A stretch of DNA of 64,000 nucleotides, taken from NCBI GenBank assembly GCA_001797465.1, contig MGPQ01000010.1, positions 248,001-312,000 on the forward strand, in the 5' to 3' direction. A program made the translations under genes and the position numbers. Source of the stretch: Deltaproteobacteria bacterium GWB2_55_19 (GTDB lineage Bacteria > Desulfobacterota > GWC2-55-46). Below are positions 27,074-36,228 of this stretch, piece after piece. Each line of letters starts with the position of its first letter. Within the stretch, counting starts at the first letter, position 1. Below the pieces are notes generated by a model. It was not told the DNA's origin. It saw only the letters and a list, made by a program, of their open reading frames with translations, and searched no databases.

Positions 27074-27691
27074 TTGGAGCTGGAGAGCATAAGGAAGATA
27101 TATGCCGGGTACTCGAGCGTCTATGACGCCCTTTTCAAGAGGTTTTTCTACCCGAGGATACAGTACGCCGTAAAGTACATGGACATAAGGCCCGGCGACA
27201 GGATACTCGACGTCGGCGTCGGCACCGGGCTTTCGCTCCGCGAGTACCCGCGCCACTGCAAGGTCGTCGGCATCGACCTCTCCCCGGAGATGCTCAAACT
27301 GGCCAGGGAGAAGATCAGGGAGCACAGGCTCGAGAACATTAGGGTCTTGAGCATGGACGCGATGAAGACGGCCTTCAAGGACGACTCCTTTGACAAGGTC
27401 TTCATCTCCCACGTCGTTAGCGTCGTCCCCGACCCGTACAAGCTCATGAGCGAGGTGAGAAGGGTCTGCAAAAAGGGCGGCCAGGTCGTCATAGTCAACC
27501 ACTTCAAGTCCAAGAACAAGCTCATCGAGACGGTAGAGAAGATCATAAACCCGGTCTGCAAGAAGATCGGCTGGAGGTCGGACCTCTGCCTTAACGAGTT
27601 CATCCACCGCTCTGGTCTGCATGTAAAAAGGAAGTACACGCTGAAAAAGCTCGATTTCTGGCATATTCTCTTTGCCACGAACGAAAAGTAG
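27074..27691 (+). CDS. SAM-dependent methyltransferase (PmtA/UbiE-like)
   Basis: About 205 residues. TTG 27074 is likely (GAGGG six bases upstream); the frame is open to 27020. Motif I is ILDVGVGTGLSL, with VGIDLSPEMLKLAR next. The region FFYPRIQYAVKYMDIRPGDR and the C-terminal length resemble bacterial phosphatidylethanolamine N-methyltransferases (PmtA), so a phospholipid substrate is one option. It could also act on the product of the ATP-grasp genes just upstream. Confidence 0.8.
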   Translation: MELESIRKIYAGYSSVYDALFKRFFYPRIQYAVKYMDIRPGDRILDVGVGTGLSLREYPRHCKVVGIDLSPEMLKLAREKIREHRLENIRVLSMDAMKTAFKDDSFDKVFISHVVSVVPDPYKLMSEVRRVCKKGGQVVIVNHFKSKNKLIETVEKIINPVCKKIGWRSDLCLNEFIHRSGLHVKRKYTLKKLDFWHILFATNEK

Positions 27692-27742
27692 ACTGCCCGG
27701 CGCGTAAGCCCCTCGCGGCGGCAGAACCCCTGAAGGCCACGA

Positions 27743-28213
27743 TTGCACCCCGAAAAAGAAATCCTCCCCGGCCTTGATATGCGGCCCATGGCCATCGGCG
27801 ACCTCGAAGAGGCGCTCAAAATTGAGAAGGCCTCTTTCCCGAACCCGTGGTCTTACGGCCAGTTCGAAAGCGAGCTTAAGAACCCCGTATCAAACGCGCT
27901 TGTCGCAAGTGCGCCCTTCGAGGGGAGCGAGGTCCTCGCCGGCTATATAATCTACTGGACGGTGCACGGGGAGGCGCATATACTGAACATCGCGGTGAAC
28001 CCGCTCCTCAGGAGAAGGGGGATCGCCGCCTTTCTCCTGCGAGAGTCGCTGGCGCGCATGAGACGGACCCTCGTATTTGAGGTGTTCCTTGAGGTCAGGA
28101 AGTCGAACGCCGCCGCGCGCGCCCTTTACAGGCGCTTCGGCTTCAGGGAGGCCTACGAGAGGAAGAACTACTACGGGGACGAGGACGCGATAGTGATGAC
28201 GCTGGTGTTCTAA
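27743..28213 (+). CDS. rimI: Ribosomal protein S18 alanine N-acetyltransferase-like GNAT
   Basis: 156 residues from TTG 27743 (AAGG six bases upstream); ATG 27779 is an alternative. RimI-type features are KIEKASFPNPWS, HILNIAVNPLLRRRGIAAFL, VFLEVRKSNAAARALYRRFG and YERKNYYGDEDA. It acetylates protein N-termini in the cytoplasm. The TAA stop lies inside repeat copy C. Confidence 0.88.
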   Translation: MHPEKEILPGLDMRPMAIGDLEEALKIEKASFPNPWSYGQFESELKNPVSNALVASAPFEGSEVLAGYIIYWTVHGEAHILNIAVNPLLRRRGIAAFLLRESLARMRRTLVFEVFLEVRKSNAAARALYRRFGFREAYERKNYYGDEDAIVMTLVF

Positions 28214-28415
28214 AAATTGTTATTTCTCCTGATTGCTCGGCGCAGGGCCAAAGCCTCTATGGAGTCTTTGGGATGAATCAATTCCCAGCCGTTCCGATAC
28301 GGATTTGCCAGTCCGGCTAGGACTGCGTCAGGGCGGAAATAAGAATGTATTCATATATGCTCCGCTTTTTATTTCCACCCTTCCTTGACCTCAGAAAAAT
28401 CTTCTAATTTTTAGA
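28209..28415 (+). repeat. Stop-codon-associated hairpin repeat, copy C (full length)
   Basis: 207 bp with the same perfect TCTAAAAATT / AATTTTTAGA ends as copy A and the same interior blocks (GCTCGGCGCAGGGCC; GGATTTGCCAGTCCGGC). The left end provides the TAA stop of rimI (28211-28213). Unlike copies A and D, the inverted symmetry does not extend into the flanks. Confidence 0.85.
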
Positions 28416-28473
28416 GATATCCTTATAGGGCTAAGAATTGACCGTCACCAATATTTTCCAAAAGGCTTATTGA

Positions 28474-29271
28474 ATGCAGGAACAGAGAGTCGAAATACTC
28501 TATAACGAGCCCGTCTCGTCGAGGTACTTCAGGCTTGGTCTTAAGTGGAAGACCTCTGTAATAGTCCCCGGCCACTTCGTGATGCTCCGCGTCTCCGACG
28601 GCCTCGACCCGCTCCTCCGGAGGCCCTTCGGGGTCTACAAGGTCCTGAACGCAAAAGGCAGGGATAAGCTCAAGGGCGACGGCATCGAGCTCATCTATCA
28701 GGTCGTCGGCAAGGGCACCGGGATACTCTCCGGCAAGACACCCGGCGAAGTACTCTCGGTATTAGGCCCGCTCGGAAACGGCTTCCCCGTGCCTCATCCT
28801 TCGCAGGATATTGTGATGATAGCCGGAGGCATGGGCATCGTGCCGCTCTACCTCTTCGCGTCCACCATAAAAAGAGGTTCCCTCCTTTTCGGAGCGAGAG
28901 GAAAGGCGCAGACGCTTGTCGCAAAGGACTTCAAGGCCTTGGGCCTCAAGGTAAGGTTCGCGACCGAGGACGGGTCCCTCGGCCACAAGGGCTATGTTAC
29001 CGACCTCTTGAGCGGAGCCATAACCCCTGGAACAATCGTCTACGCCTGCGGCCCGGCGCCGATGCTCAAGAAGGCCGCGGAGATATGCGCGAAAGAGGGC
29101 GCGCAGTGTTATGTCTCGCTTGAGCGGGCGATGGCATGCGGCATAGGGGTCTGCCTCGGGTGTGCGGTAAAGGCGTCTGCGCACAATGAAAGAGAAAACA
29201 AAAACTATGTAATGGTCTGTTCCGACGGGCCTGTGTTCGAGAGCGCCCTCATAGACTGGGACCGCATCTGA
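28474..29271 (+). CDS. pyrK: Dihydroorotate dehydrogenase electron-transfer subunit
   Basis: 265 residues. FAD-binding (RRPFGVYKV) and NAD-binding ([15 protein letters not shown]) modules of the ferredoxin-reductase fold are followed by a C-terminal [2Fe-2S] site ([14 protein letters not shown], with a later VMVCSDGP). It passes electrons from PyrD to NAD+ in pyrimidine synthesis. Its stop overlaps the pyrD start. Confidence 0.95.
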   Translation: MQEQRVEILYNEPVSSRYFRLGLKWKTSVIVPGHFVMLRVSDGLDPLLRRPFGVYKVLNAKGRDKLKGDGIELIYQVVGKGTGILSGKTPGEVLSVLGPLGNGFPVPHPSQDIVMIAGGMGIVPLYLFASTIKRGSLLFGARGKAQTLVAKDFKALGLKVRFATEDGSLGHKGYVTDLLSGAITPGTIVYACGPAPMLKKAAEICAKEGAQCYVSLERAMACGIGVCLGCAVKASAHNERENKNYVMVCSDGPVFESALIDWDRI

Positions 29272-30197
29272 TGAAGAAGACAAAAGAAAACCCGCTCGCC
29301 ATAGTCGTCGCGGGCATAAGGCTAAAAAACCCTGTCATGACCGCCTCCGGCACCTTCGGCTACGGGAGCGAGTTCATGCCGTATACCGATCTCTCGAAGC
29401 TCGGCGGCATAGTCGTAAAGGGCCTCTCTCTAAAGCCCAGGCAGGGTAACCCGTCGCCCCGGATAGTTGAGACGCCATGCGGGATGCTGAACGCCATAGG
29501 GCTTCAGAACGTCGGTGTCGAAGCCTTTATAACGGACAAGCTCCCGAAGCTCAAAGGGGTCGATACCGCCGTTGTCGCGAATATATTCGGCGAGACGGTC
29601 GACGAATACATCGAGGTCGCAAAGAGGCTCGACGACACAGAAGGGGTCTCTGCCCTTGAGATAAACATATCGTGCCCCAATGTGAAGAAGGGGGGCATTG
29701 TCTTCGGCACAGACCCGTTTGAAGCGGCGCGGGTCGTCTCCGCCGTTAAGAAGGCGACGAGGCTCCCGGTCATAACTAAGCTCTCGCCGAACGTAACGGA
29801 TATAAGGGTAATGGCAAAGGCCGTCGAGGACGCAGGGACCGACGCCGTCTCTCTTATAAACACGATAACCGGCATGGTCATCGATATAGAAAAGAGGCGC
29901 CCGGTGCTTGCCACATCCACAGGCGGGCTCTCAGGCCCCGCGATAAGGCCGATAGCCGTCCGCATGGTCTGGCAGGTAAGCCAGGCTGTGCGCGTGCCGA
30001 TCATCGGCATGGGCGGCATAATGAGCGCAAAGGACGCGCTCGAATTCATCATAGCCGGGGCCTCTGCCGTACAGGTAGGCACAGCCAACTTCGTAGACCC
30101 GGACATCTCAGTGAAGGTCGTTAGCGGGATAGCCGAGTATGTGGAGAGGCACGGGACTACGGTCAAGGACCTCGTCGGTTCTTTAACGACAGGGTAG
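29271..30197 (+). CDS. pyrD: Dihydroorotate dehydrogenase catalytic subunit (class 1B)
   Basis: 308 residues, an FMN TIM barrel that oxidises dihydroorotate to orotate. Motifs include [30 protein letters not shown] with the class 1 catalytic Cys, and [16 protein letters not shown]. Class 1B needs PyrK, encoded directly upstream. Confidence 0.97.
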   Translation: MKKTKENPLAIVVAGIRLKNPVMTASGTFGYGSEFMPYTDLSKLGGIVVKGLSLKPRQGNPSPRIVETPCGMLNAIGLQNVGVEAFITDKLPKLKGVDTAVVANIFGETVDEYIEVAKRLDDTEGVSALEINISCPNVKKGGIVFGTDPFEAARVVSAVKKATRLPVITKLSPNVTDIRVMAKAVEDAGTDAVSLINTITGMVIDIEKRRPVLATSTGGLSGPAIRPIAVRMVWQVSQAVRVPIIGMGGIMSAKDALEFIIAGASAVQVGTANFVDPDISVKVVSGIAEYVERHGTTVKDLVGSLTTG

Positions 30198-30238
30198 GCC
30201 GAGGCGGGTTAAGAGAGCGTCCGTTCGCGGAGGTGAGC

Positions 30239-30454
30239 ATGAAATGGAAAGGCGTAGCTATTTGTCTCGTATCCTTTATCGCCTTGAGCGGATGCACGGT
30301 TGCGCAACTCAAGCGAGGGGCTTACGGTGCGGCGTATCAAAAACAATGCATAGACCGCGAAGGCACTACGGATTGCGACCCCGCGCACAAGAGTTACGAA
30401 GAGTATGACCGCGAGAGAGAGGAATTTTTGAACAGGGAAGACAAAAGAGATTAA
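30239..30454 (+). CDS. Small lipoprotein of unknown function
   Basis: 71 residues from ATG 30239, with GGAGG five bases upstream. The lipobox IALSGC predicts a lipid-anchored Cys near residue 19. The mature part is short, polar and highly charged at the end (YEEYDREREEFLNREDKRD) with two Cys (KQCIDREGTTDC). I do not recognise the family. A strong terminator follows. Confidence 0.65.
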   Translation: MKWKGVAICLVSFIALSGCTVAQLKRGAYGAAYQKQCIDREGTTDCDPAHKSYEEYDREREEFLNREDKRD

Positions 30455-30464
30455 GCAAAAAAAA

Positions 30465-30494
30465 GGCCGGAGGGTTTTTCCTCCGGCCTTTTTT
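30465..30494 (+). terminator. Bidirectional intrinsic terminator
   Basis: GGCCGGAGG / CCTCCGGCC stem with a six-base loop, an A-run before it and TTTTTT after. It serves the lipoprotein gene on + and the Mrp-type gene on -. Confidence 0.9.
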
Positions 30495-30527
30495 GTACTT
30501 CAGTGGTCTTTTTTCTCGAATCATAGT

Positions 30528-31589
30528 TTAGCAGAGGTCGAGTACGCTTATCCTGCTTGCGACCGACTCGGCTATTTTCACAAACGATACGGAGTGGACT
30601 GAGCCGGGGTCAGCCTCCACTATGGGCCTTCCCGCGTCTCCGCCTTCCCTTATAGCGATGTCTATCGGGATCTTGCCGAGGAACGGCACCTGGTACCTCT
30701 CGCTCGTCTTCTCGCCCCCGCCGTGGCTGAATATCTCGGTAGTCTCGTTGCAGTGCGGGCAGACGAAGAAGCTCATGTTCTCGATTATGCCGAGCACAGG
30801 GACCTTGACCTCGTGGAACATCTTTATCGCGCGCCTGGCGTCTATCAGCGCCACGTCCTGCGGGGTCGTGACGATTACGGCCCCGGTCAAAGGGATCGTC
30901 TGCACGAGCGTTAATTGTACGTCCCCGGTCCCGGGAGGAAGGTCTATGACAAGGTAGTCGAGCTCTCCCCACTCGACACCCATGAGGAACTGCTTCACCA
31001 ACTGCATGATAAGAGGCCCCCTCCATATGAGCGGCGTCTCCTCGTCGAGCATGAAACCGACGGATACGAGCTTCACCCCGTACTTTTCAAGGGGCACGAG
31101 CTTTTCGTCAGGGGTCGCCAGGAGCGGCTCGTGTATGCCGAGCATCGTCGGGATGGACGGCCCGTAGATGTCGGTGTCGAGTAAGCCGACCTTCGCCCCG
31201 GACTTTGCGAGCGCGAGTGCGAGGTTCACGGCTACTGTTGATTTTCCGACCCCGCCCTTGCCGCTCGCGACGGCTATGGTGTTCCTGACGCCCGGGATAG
31301 GCGCCTTGTCAGGGAGCTTCTTCGCATGAGGGACGTCCGCGCCTGTCGTGAGGACGACGTCTGTAACGCCGGGTATGGCCTTTACGGCGTTTATGGAATT
31401 CGCTTCGAGCTCTTTTTTTAAAGGGCAGGCCATGGTCGTGAGCATCAGGCTGAACTTTACGACCGTGCCTTCTATTTTTACGTCCCTTATCATGTTGAGG
31501 GTGACGAGGTCCTTGCCGAGCTCAGGGTCCATTACGGCCTTGAGCGCGTCCAGGACCTGCTCCACCGTTATCATTGTTGTCTTGGCCAA
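30528..31589 (-). CDS. mrp: Mrp/NBP35-type Fe-S carrier ATPase
   Basis: 353 residues from TTG 31589, with AAAGGAGG six bases upstream. An N-terminal MIP18/DUF59 domain (about residues 5-80) precedes the P-loop ATPase with deviant Walker A VASGKGGVGKSTVAVNLA. The FVCPHCN CxxC binds a bridging Fe-S cluster. It loads Fe-S clusters onto apoproteins in the cytosol. It is the last gene of a minus-strand group rich in Fe-S and redox proteins. Confidence 0.94.
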   Translation of the reverse strand: MAKTTMITVEQVLDALKAVMDPELGKDLVTLNMIRDVKIEGTVVKFSLMLTTMACPLKKELEANSINAVKAIPGVTDVVLTTGADVPHAKKLPDKAPIPGVRNTIAVASGKGGVGKSTVAVNLALALAKSGAKVGLLDTDIYGPSIPTMLGIHEPLLATPDEKLVPLEKYGVKLVSVGFMLDEETPLIWRGPLIMQLVKQFLMGVEWGELDYLVIDLPPGTGDVQLTLVQTIPLTGAVIVTTPQDVALIDARRAIKMFHEVKVPVLGIIENMSFFVCPHCNETTEIFSHGGGEKTSERYQVPFLGKIPIDIAIREGGDAGRPIVEADPGSVHSVSFVKIAESVASRISVLDLC

Positions 31590-31688
31590 CTTTGACCTCC
31601 TTTGGGAAGGGTTTTCTTGAATGGGTTTAGAGGGCCCCGGCAAAGGCATTGAGGCATTCCGCCGGAAGGCGCGACCCAGCGTCGCGTG

Positions 31689-31877
31689 TTACTGCCCGGC
31701 CGCCCTATCGAGCGCGGCCATGAGCTCGTCAATGGGCGCGCCGTCGCGTGTTGCCGCGGCCTCTATGGATACCGCGCCTCCGCAACATGAGTCTATCTTG
31801 AACTGCGTGAATACGCCGATCGTCTTCGGATACGCCTTTATGCAGTCGTTTACCACCATCTCTTTTGATATCGCCAT
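31689..31877 (-). CDS. DUF542/ScdA-N domain protein
   Basis: 62 residues. CIKAYPKTIGVFTQFKIDSC followed by CGG matches the N-terminal domain of RIC/ScdA di-iron proteins that repair Fe-S centres after nitrosative or oxidative stress. Here it stands alone without the hemerythrin domain. The Cys pair and the neighbouring DUF1858 protein suggest a small redox or NO-stress partner. Confidence 0.78.
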   Translation of the reverse strand: MAISKEMVVNDCIKAYPKTIGVFTQFKIDSCCGGAVSIEAAATRDGAPIDELMAALDRAAGQ

Positions 31878-31881
31878 TTCA

Positions 31882-32103
31882 TTATCCTCTCGTCTTTTTC
31901 CTGTTTACGGCCTCGTTCAGCTCCCTTACGACTGCCTCGACGTCGGCGTTGTGCATCATCGCGCCAAAGGCGATGTCTTCGTTGTTCGAGCCCGGGCATG
32001 TGAAACAGCCCTTGCCGAAGTGCTTTTTGAAGACCGGCTCGGTCGACGGGTACTTGCCGATGACCTCGCCGATGATCATGTCCTTGTCGATCGGGCCGTC
32101 CAT
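31882..32103 (-). CDS. DUF1858 domain protein
   Basis: 73 residues. IIGEVIGKYPSTEPVFKKHF followed by GKGCFTCPG is the DUF1858 signature with a C-x2-C. The family often occurs beside or within redox and hybrid-cluster proteins. It is distantly similar to its downstream neighbour DUF542, so the two may be an old tandem duplication. Confidence 0.8.
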   Translation of the reverse strand: MDGPIDKDMIIGEVIGKYPSTEPVFKKHFGKGCFTCPGSNNEDIAFGAMMHNADVEAVVRELNEAVNRKKTRG

Positions 32104-32107
32104 CGGC

Positions 32108-32521
32108 TTATTTCTTCGCCGGGGCCGGCGGCGGGGCCGGTTTTATGGTGAGCATCATGTTGAGGAAGAAAAAGGAGACCGCGACCCCCTCGACTATTGA
32201 AAACGCGAGGAGCACGATTGATTCGCCGGTCGAGGTGCGCACCCACCAGCCGACAGCCATGCCTATTAGGCCGATGTTAGCGAGCCACAACTGCCAGTAA
32301 GAGAGCTTGTCGCTCCAGAGGGGCTTGCCGCTGAACCTCGGGAGTATGTGGTAGCCGACCCCGTAGATCATCATCGACATCCAGCCCAAAAGGTTGAAGT
32401 GGACGTGTATCGGCATCCAGGGGTAGACGGGGCCGGCTACACTCATCTGAAGCCCGAGGAGTACCGCGAGCAGGAAGTAAATCATCGCGCATCTGATAAA
32501 CCAGACTGTAATAGTGCTCAT
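32108..32521 (-). CDS. Small haem-copper-oxidase-subunit-I-like membrane protein
   Basis: 137 residues with four predicted membrane helices; GGAGG lies eight bases upstream of the ATG. PIHVHFNLLGWMSMMIYGVG carries an H-x-H pair of the type that binds haem in cbb3 or NO-reductase subunit I, and GYHILPRFSGKPL follows. It is far too short for a full subunit I. It may be a haem-binding membrane fragment family linked to NO or O2 respiration. Confidence 0.7.
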   Translation of the reverse strand: MSTITVWFIRCAMIYFLLAVLLGLQMSVAGPVYPWMPIHVHFNLLGWMSMMIYGVGYHILPRFSGKPLWSDKLSYWQLWLANIGLIGMAVGWWVRTSTGESIVLLAFSIVEGVAVSFFFLNMMLTIKPAPPPAPAKK

Positions 32522-32645
32522 TAAAAGTTCCTCCGGTTATTTTTTCTCAAGGGAAGGGGTTTCAAGTCCTTTTAGGTTTAAATGAGGGGCGGCTTTATCT
32601 TGCGGACCGGTTTTACCCTCCGTATATATTGACCACGCCATTTAG

Positions 32646-32668
32646 CCCTCCCCCTCGACAAGGGAGGG
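32646..32668 (-). terminator. Hairpin downstream of the ferredoxin gene
   Basis: CCCTCCC / GGGAGGG stem with a nine-base loop, 14 bases beyond the ferredoxin stop. There is no clear T-run. It also resembles the CCCCTCCC boilerplate found elsewhere in the window. Confidence 0.4.
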
Positions 32669-32681
32669 TATAGTATTTTAG

Positions 32682-32966
<285 letters not shown>

Positions 32967-33194
32967 TTATATCGAAAGGACCTGCTTTACCTCAGGCACC
33001 CTTTCCTTTATGGCCCTCTCTACACCCATCGCGAGCGTTATCTGGGCAGAGGGACAGCCCGAGCAAGCGCCCTGGAGCTGGACCCTGACGATGCCTTCGG
33101 CTTCGTCGATATCGACGAGTTCCACGTCTCCGCCGTCAGCCTGGAGCGCTGGCCTGATGCCGTTCAAGGCCTCTTCTATTCTTTCCCTAAGCAT
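32967..33194 (-). CDS. NifU-like C-terminal-domain Fe-S scaffold (Nfu type)
   Basis: 75 residues, just the Nfu domain. RPALQADGGDVELVDIDE and the cluster-binding CSGCPSA (CxxC) are diagnostic. It assembles or carries [4Fe-4S] clusters. GGAGG lies eight bases upstream. It opens the minus-strand group and faces an AT-rich inverted repeat. Confidence 0.92.
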   Translation of the reverse strand: MLRERIEEALNGIRPALQADGGDVELVDIDEAEGIVRVQLQGACSGCPSAQITLAMGVERAIKERVPEVKQVLSI

Positions 33195-33208
33195 TTTAGA
33201 TTTCCTCC

Positions 33209-33234
33209 ATAATATATTAAGAACAATATATTAT
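33209..33234. promoter_or_regulatory. AT-rich 10-bp inverted repeat (candidate operator) in a divergent promoter region
   Basis: ATAATATATT-AAGAAC-AATATATTAT: perfect 10-bp arms with a six-base spacer, 15 bases before the Nfu start and about 155 before the haem-copper-like gene. It looks like a dimeric regulator site or an AT-rich promoter core. The regulator is unknown. Confidence 0.45.
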
Positions 33235-33390
33235 ATAATGAGTATAAAGTCCTTTCAAGCGATAATAAATGATTTCCGTCATGTTATAAGGGCGGGGTTT
33301 GGGTTATTCATGTACCACACCGGATAGAAAAAGGGGTGGCGTGCCCGGGGGCCTGTGAAAGGCCGCCTTTTCCCGCAGGTTCCACAAAAA

Positions 33391-34788
33391 ATGAATTTAA
33401 GCATGACAATGGACAAAGGGACCTCCAGACTCATATACGGCTGGCTGATACTCTCGGTATTCTCGCTCGTATTCGCGGGGATATTCGCGCTTATGGTGGC
33501 GCTCGCCCGGACGCCGGTGATAGAGGATATGTTGCCTCTGGGACGCGACTATATATATGTCGCGCTCGTGGGGCACGTGGTACTCGCCGTCGTCATCTGG
33601 TTCCTCGCCTTCGAGGGCTTCCTCTGGATGTATACTACTACAATCAGGCTCGGCAGGGGTGTGGCGAGCGTCGGGCTCGGCTGGGCCTCGCTCGCCTTTG
33701 CTGGGACCGGCATGGCGCTCATTGTCGCGGCCTCTCTCTTCGGCCTCGGCACCGCCGAGCTCGCCAACTATGTCCCGGTCCTTTTATCCCCCGTATTCTA
33801 CGCGGGGCTCATACTCTTTGCCGCGGGTATCGCCCTTAACCTCATAAACACGTTCCTTACCGCCCTTTCGGCGCGGAAGGACGGGGTCGCGCTCCCTGTC
33901 CTCACAGTCGGCATGCTCTCGGCCGGGGCCGCCGTATTCATGGCGTTCGTATGCTTCGCCTTATCGGCTTACTTCCAGTTATATACCGGGAAGATATTCC
34001 TCGATTTTGAGCGTCTCTTCTGGGGGGGCGGCCACATACTCCAGTTCGCCAACACCATTTCGATGGTCACGGTATGGCTCTATCTCGCCTCCCTTACGTT
34101 CAGGAACGAGCCGATAGGCAAGGGGTTCGCCAAGCTCCTCTACGCCTTTTACCTCGTCTTCATAATACCGGCGCCGTTCATATTCTTCATGTACGATACG
34201 TCCTCTCAGGCCTATAAGGACAGCTTTACGACCCTCATGAGGTGGGGGCTCGGGCCCTCGACGACGATTTTCACGCTCGCGGTCCTCTCGGTCTTCTCAA
34301 CGGGCAAGAGGCCCTGGAAGGAGCCCGGGTTCTCGTCCCTCGTCTTGTCCATCGCGATATTTTTCCTCGGCGGTCTCATCGCCCTTGACATTAGCGGGGT
34401 GAATACCAAGATACCGGCCCACTACCACTGCGTCATCGGGGCTGTCACCATAGCCTTTATGGGGCTCTTCTATGAGCTCATGCCGAGGCTCGGGCGCGCG
34501 ATTTACAGCAGGAGGCTCGCTACTATCCAGCCGTACCTGTATTCCGCGGGGATCGTCCTCTTCGCCATCGGCCTCTACATGGCCGGGGCGCACGGGGTCG
34601 CGAGAAAGACCTACGGGAGCGAGCAGAACCTCAATAACGCCTGGAAGCTCCTCGGGATGTCGATTATGGGCGTCGGCGGGCTGGTCGCCATAGCGGGAGG
34701 GATTGCGTTTGTATGGAACGCGCTCTTTACGCTCTTAGGCAAAGAGAGGGCCGTTGTCAGTAGCGGGGGCACTGAGCCCGTTGCCTGA
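33391..34788 (+). CDS. Haem-copper oxidase subunit I-like membrane protein
   Basis: About 465 residues with roughly 12 membrane helices. ATG 33391 is a guess; 33403, 33409 and GTG 33355 are in frame. Candidate haem ligands are His62 in VGHVVLAVVIWFLAF, His215 in WGGGHILQF and His344/His346 in PAHYHCVIGAV, similar to the H-x-H of cbb3 and NO-reductase subunit I. The His-His pair expected in the intervening helix for CuB is not visible (PAPFIFFMYDTS instead). It could be a divergent NO reductase or oxidase lacking normal CuB. ctaB and a cytochrome c follow. Confidence 0.72.
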   Translation: MNLSMTMDKGTSRLIYGWLILSVFSLVFAGIFALMVALARTPVIEDMLPLGRDYIYVALVGHVVLAVVIWFLAFEGFLWMYTTTIRLGRGVASVGLGWASLAFAGTGMALIVAASLFGLGTAELANYVPVLLSPVFYAGLILFAAGIALNLINTFLTALSARKDGVALPVLTVGMLSAGAAVFMAFVCFALSAYFQLYTGKIFLDFERLFWGGGHILQFANTISMVTVWLYLASLTFRNEPIGKGFAKLLYAFYLVFIIPAPFIFFMYDTSSQAYKDSFTTLMRWGLGPSTTIFTLAVLSVFSTGKRPWKEPGFSSLVLSIAIFFLGGLIALDISGVNTKIPAHYHCVIGAVTIAFMGLFYELMPRLGRAIYSRRLATIQPYLYSAGIVLFAIGLYMAGAHGVARKTYGSEQNLNNAWKLLGMSIMGVGGLVAIAGGIAFVWNALFTLLGKERAVVSSGGTEPVA

Positions 34789-34891
34789 GGGCAATATTCA
34801 AGCTATACTCTTTACAACGCACCGTTTCTCTGATGATTGCGGCGGGATGCCGCCTGCATCTATTACATAAACGCAGAGGTGAGGACCAAGT

Positions 34892-35758
34892 ATGTGGATA
34901 AAAAGCTACCTGCCTCTTTTCAAGCTCCGGATCTGCAGTCTCATCACGTTCAGCGCCATAGTGGGGCTCATAGCCGCGGAGTCGTTTTCCGTAGGGAAGA
35001 TGGGCTTTCTCATAATAGCGACTATGCTCGCCTCGGCGTCCGCCTCGGCCTTCAACCACTACTTTGACAGCGACATAGACGCGGTCATGAAGAGGACTTC
35101 GAAGCGCCCGCTCCCCTCCGGAGCGGTCATATCGGGGAGGACGGTACTCCTCCTTGCCGCCGCGCTCTTCCTCTTATCCCTTTTTGTGACATTCAGTACC
35201 CTGAACGCGATGGTAGCCCTCCACCTCGCGCTCGGCGCGTTTGTTTATGCTATAATATATACGGTATGGCTCAAGCGGCGCTCCTGGGTGAACATCATCA
35301 TAGGCGGGCTCGCGGGGTCCTTCGCGGTACTCGCCGGCGGGGCATCGGTCAACCCGGGTTTCTGTCTGCCGCCGGTCCTCCTTGCCATCATCATGTTCTT
35401 CTGGACGCCGTCGCACTTCTGGTCCTTCGCGATATATCACAAGGAGGAGTATGAAAAGGCCGGCGTGCCGATGCTCCCGGTAGTCATAGGCGACGGGAGG
35501 ACCGCGTTATACATACTCATAAACACCGTACTCCTTGTCGCGTCTTCCTTAATACCGTTCTTTATGGGCTACAACGGCTGGATATATCTCGTGGCCGCGG
35601 CGTCGGTCGGCGCGTACTTCCTCCTCTGGAATGTAAGGCTAATCCGGGACCCTTCGAAGGATATCGCATGGAAGAACTTCAAGATATCCATGATGTACCT
35701 CGGGGTGCTGTTTACGGCCGTGATAGCGGATGTGGCCTTGAAACCGTTTGTTTTTTAA
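34892..35758 (+). CDS. ctaB: Protohaem IX farnesyltransferase (haem O synthase)
   Basis: 288 residues, an inner-membrane UbiA-type prenyltransferase with about nine helices. The Asp-rich motif is FNHYFDSDIDAVMKRTSKRP, and a second conserved region is WTPSHFWSFAIYHKEEYEKAG. It makes haem O from haem B and farnesyl-PP. Its place after the haem-copper-like gene suggests that protein, or another oxidase in the cell, uses haem O or A. Confidence 0.95.
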   Translation: MWIKSYLPLFKLRICSLITFSAIVGLIAAESFSVGKMGFLIIATMLASASASAFNHYFDSDIDAVMKRTSKRPLPSGAVISGRTVLLLAAALFLLSLFVTFSTLNAMVALHLALGAFVYAIIYTVWLKRRSWVNIIIGGLAGSFAVLAGGASVNPGFCLPPVLLAIIMFFWTPSHFWSFAIYHKEEYEKAGVPMLPVVIGDGRTALYILINTVLLVASSLIPFFMGYNGWIYLVAAASVGAYFLLWNVRLIRDPSKDIAWKNFKISMMYLGVLFTAVIADVALKPFVF

Positions 35759-35795
35759 GGGAAATTATGTCTTACAAGGTTTGTTTTAAAAAAAC

Positions 35796-35824
35796 TTGAC
35801 AAGGTGGTTTTTTGATTGTAATCT
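35796..35824 (+). promoter_or_regulatory. Promoter of the small cytochrome c gene
   Basis: TTGACA (35796-35801), 17-base spacer, TAATCT (35819-35824). It lies 40 bases before the ATG, with AGGAGG close to the start. Confidence 0.6.
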
Positions 35825-35864
35825 CTGAGTTCAAATTCTTTTACTAAAAAGGAGGAATTGACAA

Positions 35865-36197
35865 ATGAAGAAATTGATAGGGATGGGTATACTTGCTTTA
35901 GGCGTGGCTTTCTCGGGCTCCGCTCTTGCCGCTGACGGCGCGGCTATCTTCAAGGCGAAGTGCGCGGCCTGCCACGGCGCCGACGGCCAGGGCACCGCTA
36001 TGGCGCCTGCCTTCCAGGGCAATGCGTTCATAAAGGACAGCAAGGACGCCGACATCTCCGCAGTCATCACCACCGGCCGCGACGGCGCCGCGAAGAAGTA
36101 CAAGAACTTCGCCATCGGCATGCCGAAGCAGACCCTCGCCGGCGACGACTTAAGCGCCGTCATCACGCACCTCAAGTCCCTTGGCGCGAAGAAGTAA
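35865..36197 (+). CDS. Small periplasmic cytochrome c (class I)
   Basis: 110 residues. The signal peptide ends GSALAAD near residue 24. One haem site, CAACHGADGQG, starts near residue 34. The probable axial Met is in AIGMPKQTL. It is a typical cytochrome c6/c553-size electron shuttle. It has its own promoter and a strong terminator, so it is probably abundant, and may donate electrons to the haem-copper-like protein upstream. Confidence 0.92.
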   Translation: MKKLIGMGILALGVAFSGSALAADGAAIFKAKCAACHGADGQGTAMAPAFQGNAFIKDSKDADISAVITTGRDGAAKKYKNFAIGMPKQTLAGDDLSAVITHLKSLGAKK

Positions 36198-36228
36198 TTA
36201 AAGCCTCAAGGCACAATTATTATTCAGA

